The position numbers and the translations under genes were made by a program. The notes beneath the pieces are model-generated. The model did no database searches. It had not been told where the DNA came from and saw nothing but the letters and a program-made list of their open reading frames with translations. This document shows, piece by piece, positions 1-7,336 of a stretch of 9,946 bases of DNA. Where the stretch lies: the NCBI GenBank assembly GCA_017633835.1, contig JAGBOP010000012.1, positions 1 through 9,946 of the forward strand, read 5' to 3'. The stretch comes from a bacterium. GTDB taxonomy: Bacteria > Bacillota_I > Bacilli_A > Mycoplasmatales > Mycoplasmoidaceae. The stretch's first letter is position 1. Each line of letters begins with the position of its first letter.

Positions 1-95
1 TGCCTTAAAAATAAGGTAGTGTTGGGAACACAAAATACTTTTAAGCCATTATAATCAAATGTACATTCTGTACTTTTAATAAAAAAATCTAACAT
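1..95 (-). CDS. csn2: Probable Csn2-like CRISPR adaptation protein, N-terminal 31 residues only
   Basis: The reading frame opens with ATG two bases after the cas2 stop and stays open to the left edge. The visible protein starts MLDFFIKSTECTFDY and continues with a glycine turn and a hydrophobic strand ending in VPNTTLFLR. That layout (short strand, G, strand, then an N-x-x-L/V-F motif) resembles the N-terminus of Csn2, the ring-forming DNA-binding protein of type II-A systems that works with Cas1 and Cas2 in spacer acquisition. The call rests mostly on position: csn2 follows cas2 in type II-A operons. It could instead be another small protein of the locus. No ribosome binding site is evident, so translation may be coupled to cas2. 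Confidence 0.6.
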   Translation of the reverse strand, partial: MLDFFIKSTECTFDYNGLKVFCVPNTTLFLR

Positions 96-97
96 TG

Positions 98-430
98 TTA
101 TACTTTTACATATCTTGAAGCATTGTTATATACTTCATTCAGATTTTGTTCTCCTAAAATAATTTTCATGGAATTATATTGATTTTCGGTAATTGTTAAA
201 ACTCGAATGCTACCTTCCTTTGGAATGTGCTTTTTAATCTTATTGATTTCAAAATCAATTTTGGTAGTAGCATTAACACATTTTACATAAATGCTATATT
301 GCATCATAAAGTACCCATTACGGATTAAATCATTATGAAAGATGCGGTATTCCTTACTTTCATCTTTTTCTGTATTAGGTAAATCAAACATCACGATTAT
401 TCGCATTGGTTTAAAGTTAATTGTTCCCAT
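98..430 (-). CDS. cas2: CRISPR-associated protein Cas2 (type II family)
   Basis: A 110-residue protein of normal Cas2 length. The core MRIIVMFDLP, with Asp16 at the end of the first strand, is followed by a YRIFHNDLIRNGYFMMQYSIYVK block and a later RVLTITENQ strand. These match type II Cas2 proteins such as that of Streptococcus pyogenes, including an extra N-terminal stretch (about 8 residues) before the core, which supports the first ATG as the start. Cas2 forms the dimer that bridges two Cas1 dimers in the integrase complex that inserts new spacers. The first 34 bases overlap the end of cas1, so the two are probably translationally coupled. It contains no TGA codon. The ferredoxin-like core looks intact. 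Confidence 0.96.
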   Translation of the reverse strand: MGTINFKPMRIIVMFDLPNTEKDESKEYRIFHNDLIRNGYFMMQYSIYVKCVNATTKIDFEINKIKKHIPKEGSIRVLTITENQYNSMKIILGEQNLNEVYNNASRYVKV

Positions 431-1293
431 AATATTTTAATTGTTGGAAATTCACTTTGGTTGATTACATGATCAACAAAGTCATCAATTGCATTATTAA
501 TAAATAACCCTTTACCATTATAAAGTAATTTATAATCACCCATTAATTGCAATAGTTTTGCTTTAGCATCATTGATATTACTATATTCATCTTTAATTAA
601 ATAAACAATATGATCCACACAAAACCTAAATACTTCAATGAAGTCAGATGCTAGTGCAAAGAAGTTATTAAACGAATGATGATAAAGCGATTTTCTTGGG
701 TCTAATCCTTTCTTGATAATGCTTCTAGTAATCATGGATCTTAAAACTGCATATCCATAATTAAGAAGCATGTTTAAAAAGCAATCATCAGTGCGACGAA
801 AGTCTTCATTGATTAAATAATGTCAATATAATTTAGCAGCATGACCTTCCCGGTTTGTTTGATCAAAATCTTTTACTTCATTACTTAATTCCATAATTTG
901 CTGATAAATATTTTCATTATTAGTAAAATGCAATAAAGTTTGAGCTTGGTTAATGATTTTTTGAATAATAATTTTCTTTCATAAATTACCGGTAAAAACA
1001 TAATTCCAGTTTAATTGCTTGTCAAATACTTTTAAAGAATTATAGTTGCCACTAATTGGGGTTAGTTGGCAACTAGGATTATGTTTATCATCGCAAATGA
1101 TGAAGTTAATGTTATGATTAGCAATTTCTACCAATAGTCTACTTGATAACATTAAATAAGTATTGTGTGTAATTAAAGTATCAATATCTGATAACGGAAT
1201 GGTAATTTTTTGCGTATCAGTTTCAATCACTAAATTATCTAAAAATAACTTTAGATATTTTGCGTTTTCTATTTCAACAATTTTTCATCCCAT
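397..1293 (-). CDS. cas1: CRISPR-associated endonuclease/integrase Cas1 (type II family)
   Basis: A 298-residue protein in one frame once TGA is read as Trp (TGA codons at residues 3, 105 and 157). It starts MGWKIVEIEN, matching the (A)GWR/K start of type II Cas1. Further landmarks are SDIDTLITHNTYLMLSSRLL, the NFIICDDKHNPSCQL segment, the NREGHAAKLYW motif with Glu149, the LYHHSFNN segment with His205, and ASDFIEVFR with Glu220. These three residues fall at the same numbers as the metal-binding E/H/E set of S. pyogenes Cas1, so the enzyme looks catalytically intact. The usual E-P-F-R-P motif is changed to E-V-F-R-F. Cas1 inserts protospacers into the CRISPR array. No convincing Shine-Dalgarno precedes the start. 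The usual upstream partner cas9 is absent; a terminator and an unrelated gene lie there. Confidence 0.97.
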
Positions 1294-1324
1294 AATTACT
1301 AAATTATTATTTATTAATAAAAAA

Positions 1325-1350
1325 ATGATGTAAGTTTTCCTTACATCATA
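1325..1350 (-). terminator. Intrinsic terminator of the 105-codon gene, just upstream of cas1
   Basis: On the minus strand a perfect 10-bp stem (ATGATGTAAG with CTTACATCAT, loop GAAAA) is followed by seven T residues. The plus strand lacks a T-run after the stem, so it acts in the minus direction. It closes the gene ending at 1377 and leaves only about 31 bases before the cas1 start codon. Confidence 0.9.
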
Positions 1351-1376
1351 AATTATATCGAAAATATCTTTTCTAA

Positions 1377-1694
1377 CTAATCAGAGATTGAGGAGCTGTT
1401 TTTATTAACAACTTCTTTGGTATCTTGATTGCCATTTGTGAAAAAGGAATGAATCGCATTTAATTGAACTCTTGTAAAGTAAATGATTAATCCATCATAA
1501 TTTCATAGTTCGCTTGTTGGATAATCTTGTTCAGTAAAATGAATAAACTTTCCACCCGTACAAGCAGTAATTTCTTTTTCTTTTGAATTATTTGCAATAT
1601 GACCTAAGGTCATATGAAATATAAAAACTGGATTAACATCTTCTGGAACCGTTATTTTAGTGCGATCAGGTGAAATTCAAATTTTATCTTTCAT
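1377..1694 (-). CDS. Hypothetical protein, 105 aa, located where cas9 would be expected
   Basis: I do not recognise this protein. The frame from ATG 1694 to TAG 1377 contains two TGA codons read as Trp (residues 6 and 64), so it is easily missed with the standard code. It begins MKDKIWISPDRTKITVPEDV and ends in a Ser/Asn-rich polar tail (KNSSSISD). The body alternates short hydrophobic strands (PVFIFHMTLGHI, KFIHFTEQDY, YDGLIIYFTRVQ), suggesting a small beta-rich soluble domain. No signal peptide or membrane segment is seen. The start is supported by an AAAGG ribosome binding site about 8 bases upstream (1702-1706), and the end by a strong terminator. It therefore looks like a single-gene unit between the cas genes and a small RNA. 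A CRISPR-related role is possible only by position. Confidence 0.75.
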
Positions 1695-1845
1695 GATATT
1701 ACCTTTAAAAATGTAGTTAATTTATTTTAAAGGAAAATCATTAATAATTTTTAATTAAATAGGTAGTTTCAAGACTAATTGAAATAAACCCCTTATTCTT
1801 GAGTTTTTTCACAGATAATTGTCTTAAAAAGCATTGAGGGGAAAA
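1695..1845. other. AT-rich intergenic stretch with no clear gene
   Basis: No open frame of note on either strand under code 4. On the minus strand it carries the AAAGG ribosome binding site for the 105-codon gene, an AT-rich block around 1715-1730 that could hold its -10 box, and a possible long-range CCCCT/AGGGG pairing (1837-1841 with 1789-1793) enclosing a run of A and T. I assign no function. Confidence 0.5.
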
Positions 1846-1937
1846 TAAAAACCCTCTCGAGGAGGGCGGTTACAACAGATAGAAGTTTTGTTTCATATCC
1901 GTCGCTTTGATGTAAACTAGTGTCATCTTAGACACGT
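1846..1937 (-). ncRNA. Unidentified structured small RNA with its own promoter and terminator
   Basis: On the minus strand a consensus TATAAT (1942-1947) would start transcription near 1935-1937. The RNA then has a 5-bp stem GTGTC/GACAC (loop TAAGAT), a larger element with TTACA pairing to TGTAA, and an inner imperfect stem CGGATA/TATCTG (one G-U pair) capped by GAA/TTC. It ends in a CCCTC/GAGGG hairpin followed by TTTTTATTTT. No open frame of use lies within it. It does not match SRP RNA, tRNA, 6S RNA or any riboswitch consensus that I can recall. Possibilities are a trans-acting small RNA, a tracrRNA of a nearby type II system, or a terminated leader of the 105-codon gene about 150 bases downstream. 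Confidence 0.6.
1849..1869 (-). terminator. Intrinsic terminator of the small RNA
   Basis: On the minus strand CCCTC pairs with GAGGG around a tight loop and is followed directly by TTTTTATTTT. This is a compact GC stem in an otherwise AT-rich region, typical of a factor-independent terminator. Confidence 0.8.
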
Positions 1938-1941
1938 TTAT

Positions 1942-1947
1942 ATTATA
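1942..1947 (-). promoter_or_regulatory. -10 box of the small RNA promoter
   Basis: A perfect TATAAT on the minus strand, about 7 bases before the first stable stem of the small RNA. No well-spaced -35 box is visible; TTG-starting hexamers occur at 14 and 22 bases, outside the usual spacing. Many mollicute promoters rely on the -10 box alone. Confidence 0.6.
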
Positions 1948-2028
1948 GTATAAAAACTAAATTACAAGTAAACAATTTTTATTTAATGATTAGCGTCAAT
2001 TTTTAACTTAAATTAATTTTAATTGTTA

Positions 2029-2034
2029 TATAAT
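2029..2034 (+). promoter_or_regulatory. -10 box of the tRNA-Ser promoter
   Basis: A perfect TATAAT lies 13 bases before the first base of the tRNA, giving a short 5' leader of about 6-7 bases for RNase P to remove. The -35 region is weak (TTAACT-like, poor spacing). Confidence 0.6.
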
Positions 2035-2047
2035 AAACATAACTATT

Positions 2048-2137
2048 GGAGACGTACTCAAGTGGCTAAGAGGACACCCTGCTAAGGTGCTAGATCGAGC
2101 AATCGGTGCATGAGTTCGAATCTCATCGTCTCCGCCA
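2048..2137 (+). tRNA. trnS: tRNA-Ser (anticodon GCU)
   Basis: The 90-base sequence has a 7-bp acceptor stem (GGAGACG with CGTCTCC), a discriminator G, an encoded CCA end, and a T arm ATGAG-TTCGAAT-CTCAT. The anticodon loop is CTGCTAA, giving anticodon GCU, which reads AGU and AGC serine codons. The long variable arm between anticodon and T arms is that of a class II tRNA, as expected for serine. The anticodon stem has four Watson-Crick pairs and an A/C mismatch at its top pair. It stands alone with its own promoter and terminator. Confidence 0.96.
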
Positions 2138-2146
2138 GAAGAATAC

Positions 2147-2177
2147 AAAAGGATGCTATTTAGTTAGCATCCTTTTT
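2147..2177. terminator. Bidirectional terminator between tRNA-Ser and the MATE gene
   Basis: A perfect stem (GGATGCTA with TAGCATCC, extended by A/T pairs, 6-base loop) flanked by A-runs on the left and T-runs on the right. In the plus direction it ends the tRNA transcript. In the minus direction it lies just past the MATE stop codon and is also followed by T residues, so one hairpin can serve both convergent genes. Confidence 0.9.
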
Positions 2178-2185
2178 GTTATATA

Positions 2186-4321
2186 TTAAATTCTTGCTTC
2201 ATTATATAAGTGCTTTTGGTAAGCATTATAAATGTATTTAGTTGGTCATAATTGATATCATTTCTTCATTGGTTCATCATCCATTGAAGTGTAAACAAAG
2301 ATGGTTGACATAATAAATACAGTTAATGCATAACCAGCAGTGGCAATTGGCACATTATCCATGTAGAATCACATTGCGTGGTTTAGGTAAGGTAAGTTAA
2401 CTTGCATGCTACTTAAACCTGCATTTAAAATATCTTTATCATTAATTGCAATTGTCATAAAAATATAAACAAACGGAATATTAAAGATGCATGATCTAAT
2501 TAACGCCACAATATAACTAGTACCTAATCGGTTACAACTACGATATACAAACATTCCTCCAGTAGCAAACGACATAATTGGAACTTGCATTAATCAGACC
2601 CAAATTAATTTAGAAGCAGAAGCTTGTTGGTAGTTCGGTGAATTAGCAGTAATTTTAAACCATGATAATAATCCATCTTTAATTGGGTCACAAAAGCCAA
2701 TTAAACCAAGCACGATGCAACTAAAAATTAAAATCATCATCATGTTGTATCAGTATGCTTCTCTTACCCGCTTATATTGCTTACTGGAATAATTGTAAGC
2801 AAAGATTGGGTCACTACCTTTAATTAAGCCAAAGACAGTAAAAACAAATAAGTTAATAATTGGAGCACATGCTCCTAACACTGATAAGTAGTATTCACTA
2901 CCAACTTGGGGAATGACTTGCACAGTTACATAAGACACCACACTAAAAAGAATAATTCTTGATGCACTAAATGTTACAGTCCCAATTAACATACTTAAAC
3001 CAAAAAGAATTAATTCCCAAATCATTGCTCAGCGAATGCATAAGCATTTTGGACACAATAACTTGAAATCCGCACAACTATGCACATTGGAATATTGTAA
3101 GTATAACGCATACCAAATAAATTCGATGCTTCATCCCATGACGGATGCAACTGCTGCTCCACTCATGCCAATTTCAGCATAGTAAATTAGGATGTAGTCA
3201 AATAGGATGTTAATTAAAACAGTGACAACAGTAATGATGGCAATCATTACTAATGCTCCATCACTACGTAAAATAACTCCTAATAAAGTAGCTAATGCAA
3301 AAATAGTGCATCCTGCTCCCATGATGAACATGAATTGTTCTCCTCAACTAATGGAGTAATTTCTTACTTGCATGTAATAAGTATTTCAAATATGTACAAC
3401 GTTAAAAGAATTGTCATTAGTGATTGGTAAAACAACTTGGTGTAAGTTATTAGCATTTAAAGTAACTAAATCATGAGCACTGACATTAATGTTGTTAACT
3501 TGGTAATCTAAAACATTTAAATATTGATTACCAGTTACATGGACATAAAATACAGGATGATTATTTATTATTGTGTAGTAAAGCATTTCATTAATTTGGT
3601 TTCCATTTACTGCAAATATATTCTTGAAATTTCAACCCATTTCGTGAAAGTGATTACTAATTCCTGGTAATAAGTTAGCAATTTCATTTGCATCAATATG
3701 GTTATTTGATGCTTGTAATGGTAAGACACTTGGTACTAAAATAAGTAATAAAATAAAACAAACTAAACCCGACAAGATGCACCCAATGAATGCGTTTTGC
3801 CAAATTAAAGCTGCTCGTTTATGATCTAAAACGCCTAGGGCATGCGTATATTTAACACTGGTACCAATTGCAAATAAACTTGGAATGGCATTGACAATAA
3901 TTGAAAGTGGGCCGGTTAATGATACTGCTGACCGTACTACTCCAACTGAGGTATAAATTGCTAATCCCGTGGTATTACTAATTGCTGTTGCTAGTGCTTG
4001 CAATCCATTTTGGTTCTGATCATTTAAACTATTCATGATGGCATCATATAGTTCTTTATTCGTACTATGTAAATGGTCTAGTAAAGGTGCTAATGAACCA
4101 GTATTATTTGCATAAAATAAGTGCGTAAAACTAAATGCTTCGGTAATTGGCATAAAGTTTACTAACATTAGTTGATCAACGAAAGTAAATAATCCAATGA
4201 AAAAAGACATGACTAAACCAGTTAGTCCGACTTTTAAAGTTACAAGTCAAATCGGTTCTAAACCATATAACCGTAATGACTTTTCATGTACGCCAAAATA
4301 GCGTCCGTCTTTTTTAGATAT
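2186..4321 (-). CDS. MATE-family multidrug/solute exporter, long form with two extra outward loops
   Basis: One frame of 711 residues with many in-frame TGA (Trp) codons. MATE transporters export drugs or metabolites using Na+ or H+ gradients in the cytoplasmic membrane. Family signs are the N-terminal motif FFIGLFTFVDQLMLV (TM1, about 35-55), PLSIIVNAIPSLFAIGTSV (TM2, 138-156), the LLGVILRSDGALVMIAII and GMSGAAVASVMGW region, and in the second half GSDPIFAYNYSSKQYKRVREAY. Ordinary MATE proteins are about 450 residues. Here extra sequence sits after TM1 (about 58-128) and between TM3 and TM4 (about 204-315, Asn-rich and polar), both on the outside by MATE topology. The first in-frame ATG (4210, residue 38) would remove conserved residues FGVHEKSLRLYGLEPIW. 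The better start is ATA at 4321, seven bases after a GGAGG site. Substrate unknown. Confidence 0.93.
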
Positions 4322-4328
4322 AACTAAA

Positions 4329-4333
4329 CCTCC
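4329..4333 (-). promoter_or_regulatory. Ribosome binding site that decides the AUA start of the MATE gene
   Basis: GGAGG on the minus strand, seven bases before the ATA codon at 4321. The overlapping ATG at 4335 leads to a stop after three codons (ATG GAG GTT TAG) and cannot be the start. In-frame TTA (4327) is too close to the site, and TTG (4342) lies ahead of it, almost at the expected transcription start. Confidence 0.75.
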
Positions 4334-4351
4334 ATTAATCAAAATACTTTT

Positions 4352-4357
4352 ATTATA
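4352..4357 (-). promoter_or_regulatory. Extended -10 promoter of the MATE gene
   Basis: TGCTATAAT on the minus strand is a perfect -10 hexamer with the TGN extension. Transcription would begin near 4345, giving a leader of about 24 bases that contains the GGAGG site. Confidence 0.75.
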
Positions 4358-4471
4358 GCATATTTAATTTATAAAATTTGTATTTTTAATTTCAAAATCC
4401 ATTGTTCCGAATTTTTTTTTAATTCATTTAAGAATTTCTATGTGTTAGCAATTTTTCTTGATTACAACTAT

Positions 4472-4515
4472 AAAGAAAAGAATCTAAGGTTCTACATTAC
4501 CCTAGATTCTTTTTA
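4472..4515 (-). terminator. Intrinsic terminator of the tmRNA gene
   Basis: Immediately after the tmRNA CCA end, the minus strand has AAAGAATCTAGGG pairing almost perfectly with CCTTAGATTCTTT around a loop of about 10 bases, ending in TTTTCTTT. Confidence 0.9.
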
Positions 4516-5194
4516 TGGTGGAGATGACGGGAATCGAACCCGTTTCCACAATTAGGTTGCTAATAACATATACAAGTTTAGTTCAGTTCCATCTTTTAAA
4601 ACGGAACTAAACGGTTAATAAAAGAAGTTTAAAATGAAATTTTAGAAAAAAATAAAAAAGGAAAAATTATGAAATTAAAAATAAAAAAGAGATATATCCA
4701 TGAAGGATTAATTTTGTCAACAATCAAAATTAATCATCATGTCAAAGACTATCTTTCTAAGATGTTAAGGAGAAAAAGGCCTTAACACGCAAGAAACGTA
4801 GGAGGATTAAACTTAATGAAAAATAAAAATCTAAACCTATAGCGTTTCTATAGGTTACTGATTGGGAAAATTAAAAACCAACCAGCAAGATAGAAGATGA
4901 AAGAAAAAATTAGGGTGACTTAATGTCACTCTTATCCTAGTGAAAAATAGCTAGGATAAGAAAAATTGGTTTGCTACTACTAACTTTGTAGTTAAGCTAG
5001 TGCAATTGCAAATTGTGAAAGTTTGCTCATTTCGAAGGAAGATAAATTAACTCTTTCTTCGTTAGCGAAGTCTTCACTGCGAACACTTGGTTCTACTTCA
5101 TTCTTAGAGTTTGCATTTATTGCTTTTAAGCGATAAGGGGCTTACCCCACTGCGGTTAAAAGCTTCCTAATCATGTCGAAACCATTACATCCCC
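4516..5194 (-). ncRNA. ssrA: tmRNA (ssrA), unusually long at about 679 nt
   Basis: tmRNA acts as tRNA-Ala and mRNA to rescue stalled ribosomes and tag unfinished proteins. The 5' end GGGGATGTAATGGTTTCGAC and the 3' end with T arm ACGGGTTCGATTCCCGT and encoded CCA are diagnostic. They pair as acceptor stem GGGGATG/CATCTCC (one G-U), and ATTAGG (5166-5171) pairs with CCTAAT (4551-4556) as helix P2. After a GCTTTTAA/TTAAAAGC stem, the resume codon GCA is at 5112-5114. The tag begins ANSKNEVEPS and ends QFAIALA, 40 residues, TAA at 4992-4994. Past the stop come at least six hairpins: 4931-4960, 4915-4929, 4834-4856, 4764-4786, 4706-4735 and 4576-4612. Known mycoplasma tmRNAs are near 400 nt, so roughly 280 extra bases, including a T-rich tract (about 4635-4695), are unexplained. 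Confidence 0.95.
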
Positions 5195-5213
5195 ATTGGG
5201 ATATTTATTAATA

Positions 5214-5219
5214 ATTATA
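5214..5219 (-). promoter_or_regulatory. -10 box of the tmRNA promoter
   Basis: TATAAT on the minus strand, 19 bases before the mature tmRNA 5' end, which predicts a leader of about 12 bases removed by RNase P. It lies five bases from the -10 box of dnaX on the other strand. Confidence 0.65.
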
Positions 5220-5224
5220 CTATA

Positions 5225-5230
5225 TATAAT
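5225..5230 (+). promoter_or_regulatory. -10 box of the dnaX operon promoter
   Basis: TATAAT on the plus strand 12 bases before the dnaX ATG. Transcription would begin about 5-6 bases before the start codon, so the message would be nearly leaderless and has no room for a ribosome binding site. Confidence 0.6.
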
Positions 5231-5242
5231 AATATAGATTTT

Positions 5243-7336
5243 ATGGATATGAATAATAGTTATAGTGTTTTATACCAAAAATATCGTCCCACTTTATTTA
5301 AACAAGTAATTGGGCAAACCCAAGTCGTAAATGTGCTTGAAAATGCTATTAAAAGTAAGCAATTAGCAAATGCTTACATTTTTAGTGGTTTGCACGGAAT
5401 TGGTAAAACGACCTTAGCTCGCATTTTTGCAAAAGCCGTTAACTGCTTAAACAATAAAGAAGGCGATGCTTGTAATGAATGTGATCATTGTGTACTAATT
5501 AACGATAAAAAAGCCATTGATATTGTGGAAATTGATGCTGCTAGCAACAACGGGGTTGAAAATGTACGTAACATCATTGAAAATGCTAATTATTTACCAA
5601 GTGTCTTAAGTTATAAGATTTACATTATTGATGAAGCCCACATGATTAGCACTGCTGGTTGAAATGCTTTTTTAAAAACCCTTGAAAATGCTAACAACCA
5701 CGTGATTTTTATTTTTGCTACCACTGAAATAGAAAAAATTCCCACTACCATCTTATCTCGATGCCAAATCTACAATTTAACACCCCTAAATAACAATCAA
5801 TTATTAGATTTAATTAAGCGAATTATTGTTAATGAAAACATTACGATTGATGATGATGCATGTCAATTATTAATTGAATTAGCAAAAGGATCAGCCCGGG
5901 ATTTATTAAGTAACATTGAACACTTACGGCAAATTAATCACCAAACAATTAATGTTGATTTAATTAATCAAACTTATTGCTTAACTAATAAGAAACAAGC
6001 TTTTTCCTTATTACTTCATACTTTAAATGATGATGAAGCATCCATGATAAAGGAATTAAGTACCTTATTAGATGCAGGGATTAATCTTAATGAATTAGCA
6101 AAAACCTTGTTAGCAATTAGTTTAGATTTATATTTATATTTAACGTTAAAAAACGAACAATATATTCATCCATCTAATTATCAATTATTTAAAGATAGTA
6201 AATTAGATGCTCTTAATTTAACTAACATTAAATTACTAGTTAATAAATTAAGTTTATTATTACCAGAATTACATAAAAGCACTGATCCTACCTTATTATT
6301 TACTAGTGCATTAATTACCTACCAATTAAATAGTAAATTAAATTTGAATCCTGAAGTTAATGGTAGTGAAAATAAGCAACCATTCAATCAATTAGAAGTT
6401 GCTAAGCCAGTTGTTGTTACTGATAGTAATGTGCAAGAAAAAATTAATCCTAACCTACAAATTAATCAACAACCTGCTTCTTTAACAACCACTATTCATG
6501 ATCCATATTTAGAATCATTTATTATTGATCCGAACGCTCCAGTTAAAATTGATGATCAAACTAATCAGGAATTACAAGCTCGAATTAAAAGTATTGATGA
6601 ATCATGATTAAATGAAAAACTCCCCGGTTTAGACCAAGTATTTACTACCACTGAAGTAACTAACGAATTAATTAAAACTATTGCCAAAGAAAATAACAAT
6701 AATAATCAACCAATCGAAGTAATAAAAGAAGTAGTTACTGCCCAAGTTGAGCCAACCCAAGTTGCTAATCATCTTGATGTTAGCACCAATAATGAACCAC
6801 CAACTGCTGCAATAGCAAAACCTATAACTAATGATAACCAATTCCCACTTCCTACTACTTTTAGTGATGAACAATATTTTTTGTTTGCTACTTGCCAATT
6901 AAACAATCAACTTAATAAGGAATTGGTTAACCAGGATAAAAAAATCATTGATGAAATTATCAATGATCCTACAAAAAAATTTGTATTATTAATTAATATT
7001 TTAAAATTACAAGATAAACTATTAATTGTCAATAATCATTTTATGTTGTTCCAAGCATCAAATCAATTTAATGCTGATAAATTTAACAATCTTGCTAGTC
7101 AGCAAGAATTGTTAAGTGAAATTAAATTAGCATTTCACGATGGGTACTATTTTCACGCCATTTCTAAAGCTTCCATTAAAGCGTTAGTTGAATATAGTAA
7201 AACCAACAAAATTGATTTAGCAGTTTATGATGCTGATATTAAGGCATTAGAACATTTAGATCCTAATGCTTTAGATATTAAAGCTTGAACGGATAAAATG
7301 TTATTTAACGAAGAAGATAAGAAGGTAAATGAATAA
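5243..7336 (+). CDS. dnaX: DNA polymerase III subunit gamma/tau (clamp loader ATPase)
   Basis: One 697-residue frame with TGA read as Trp at residue 140 and twice later. DnaX is the motor of the clamp loader that places the beta clamp on DNA during replication. Landmarks: YQKYRPTLFKQVIGQ near the N-terminus, Walker A GLHGIGKT (49-56), a four-cysteine zinc module (Cys68, 77, 80, 83), Walker B with DEAH at 130-133, sensor FIFATTE, and the arginine-finger motif SRC at 172-174. Domain III runs to about 370, followed by a long polar Asn/Gln/Thr-rich linker (about 370-540) and a C-terminal domain of about 150 residues that may correspond to the tau region contacting polymerase. The first ATG is used; ATG at codon 3 is an alternative. 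Its stop overlaps the ybaB start by one base (TAATG), marking an operon. Confidence 0.97.

Noticed and set aside
397..1293. Apparent fragmentation of cas1, the MATE gene, dnaX, recR and prs into short frames, suggesting pseudogenes
   Set aside because: All breaks are TGA codons in the same frame, and conserved motifs continue across each. Under code 4 the genes are intact.
4333..4335. ATG at 4335 as the MATE start
   Set aside because: It is in another frame and meets TAG after three codons; its G bases are part of the GGAGG ribosome binding site.
4516..4600. A stand-alone tRNA gene at the tRNA-like sequence
   Set aside because: There is no anticodon arm. The acceptor strand pairs with GGGGATG nearly 680 bases away, and the tag frame confirms tmRNA.
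6668..6898. Minus-strand frame opposite the dnaX linker
   Set aside because: It is opposite the clearly coding, though low-complexity, dnaX linker, has no ribosome binding site, and its translation is an artefact of antisense Asn/Gln codons.
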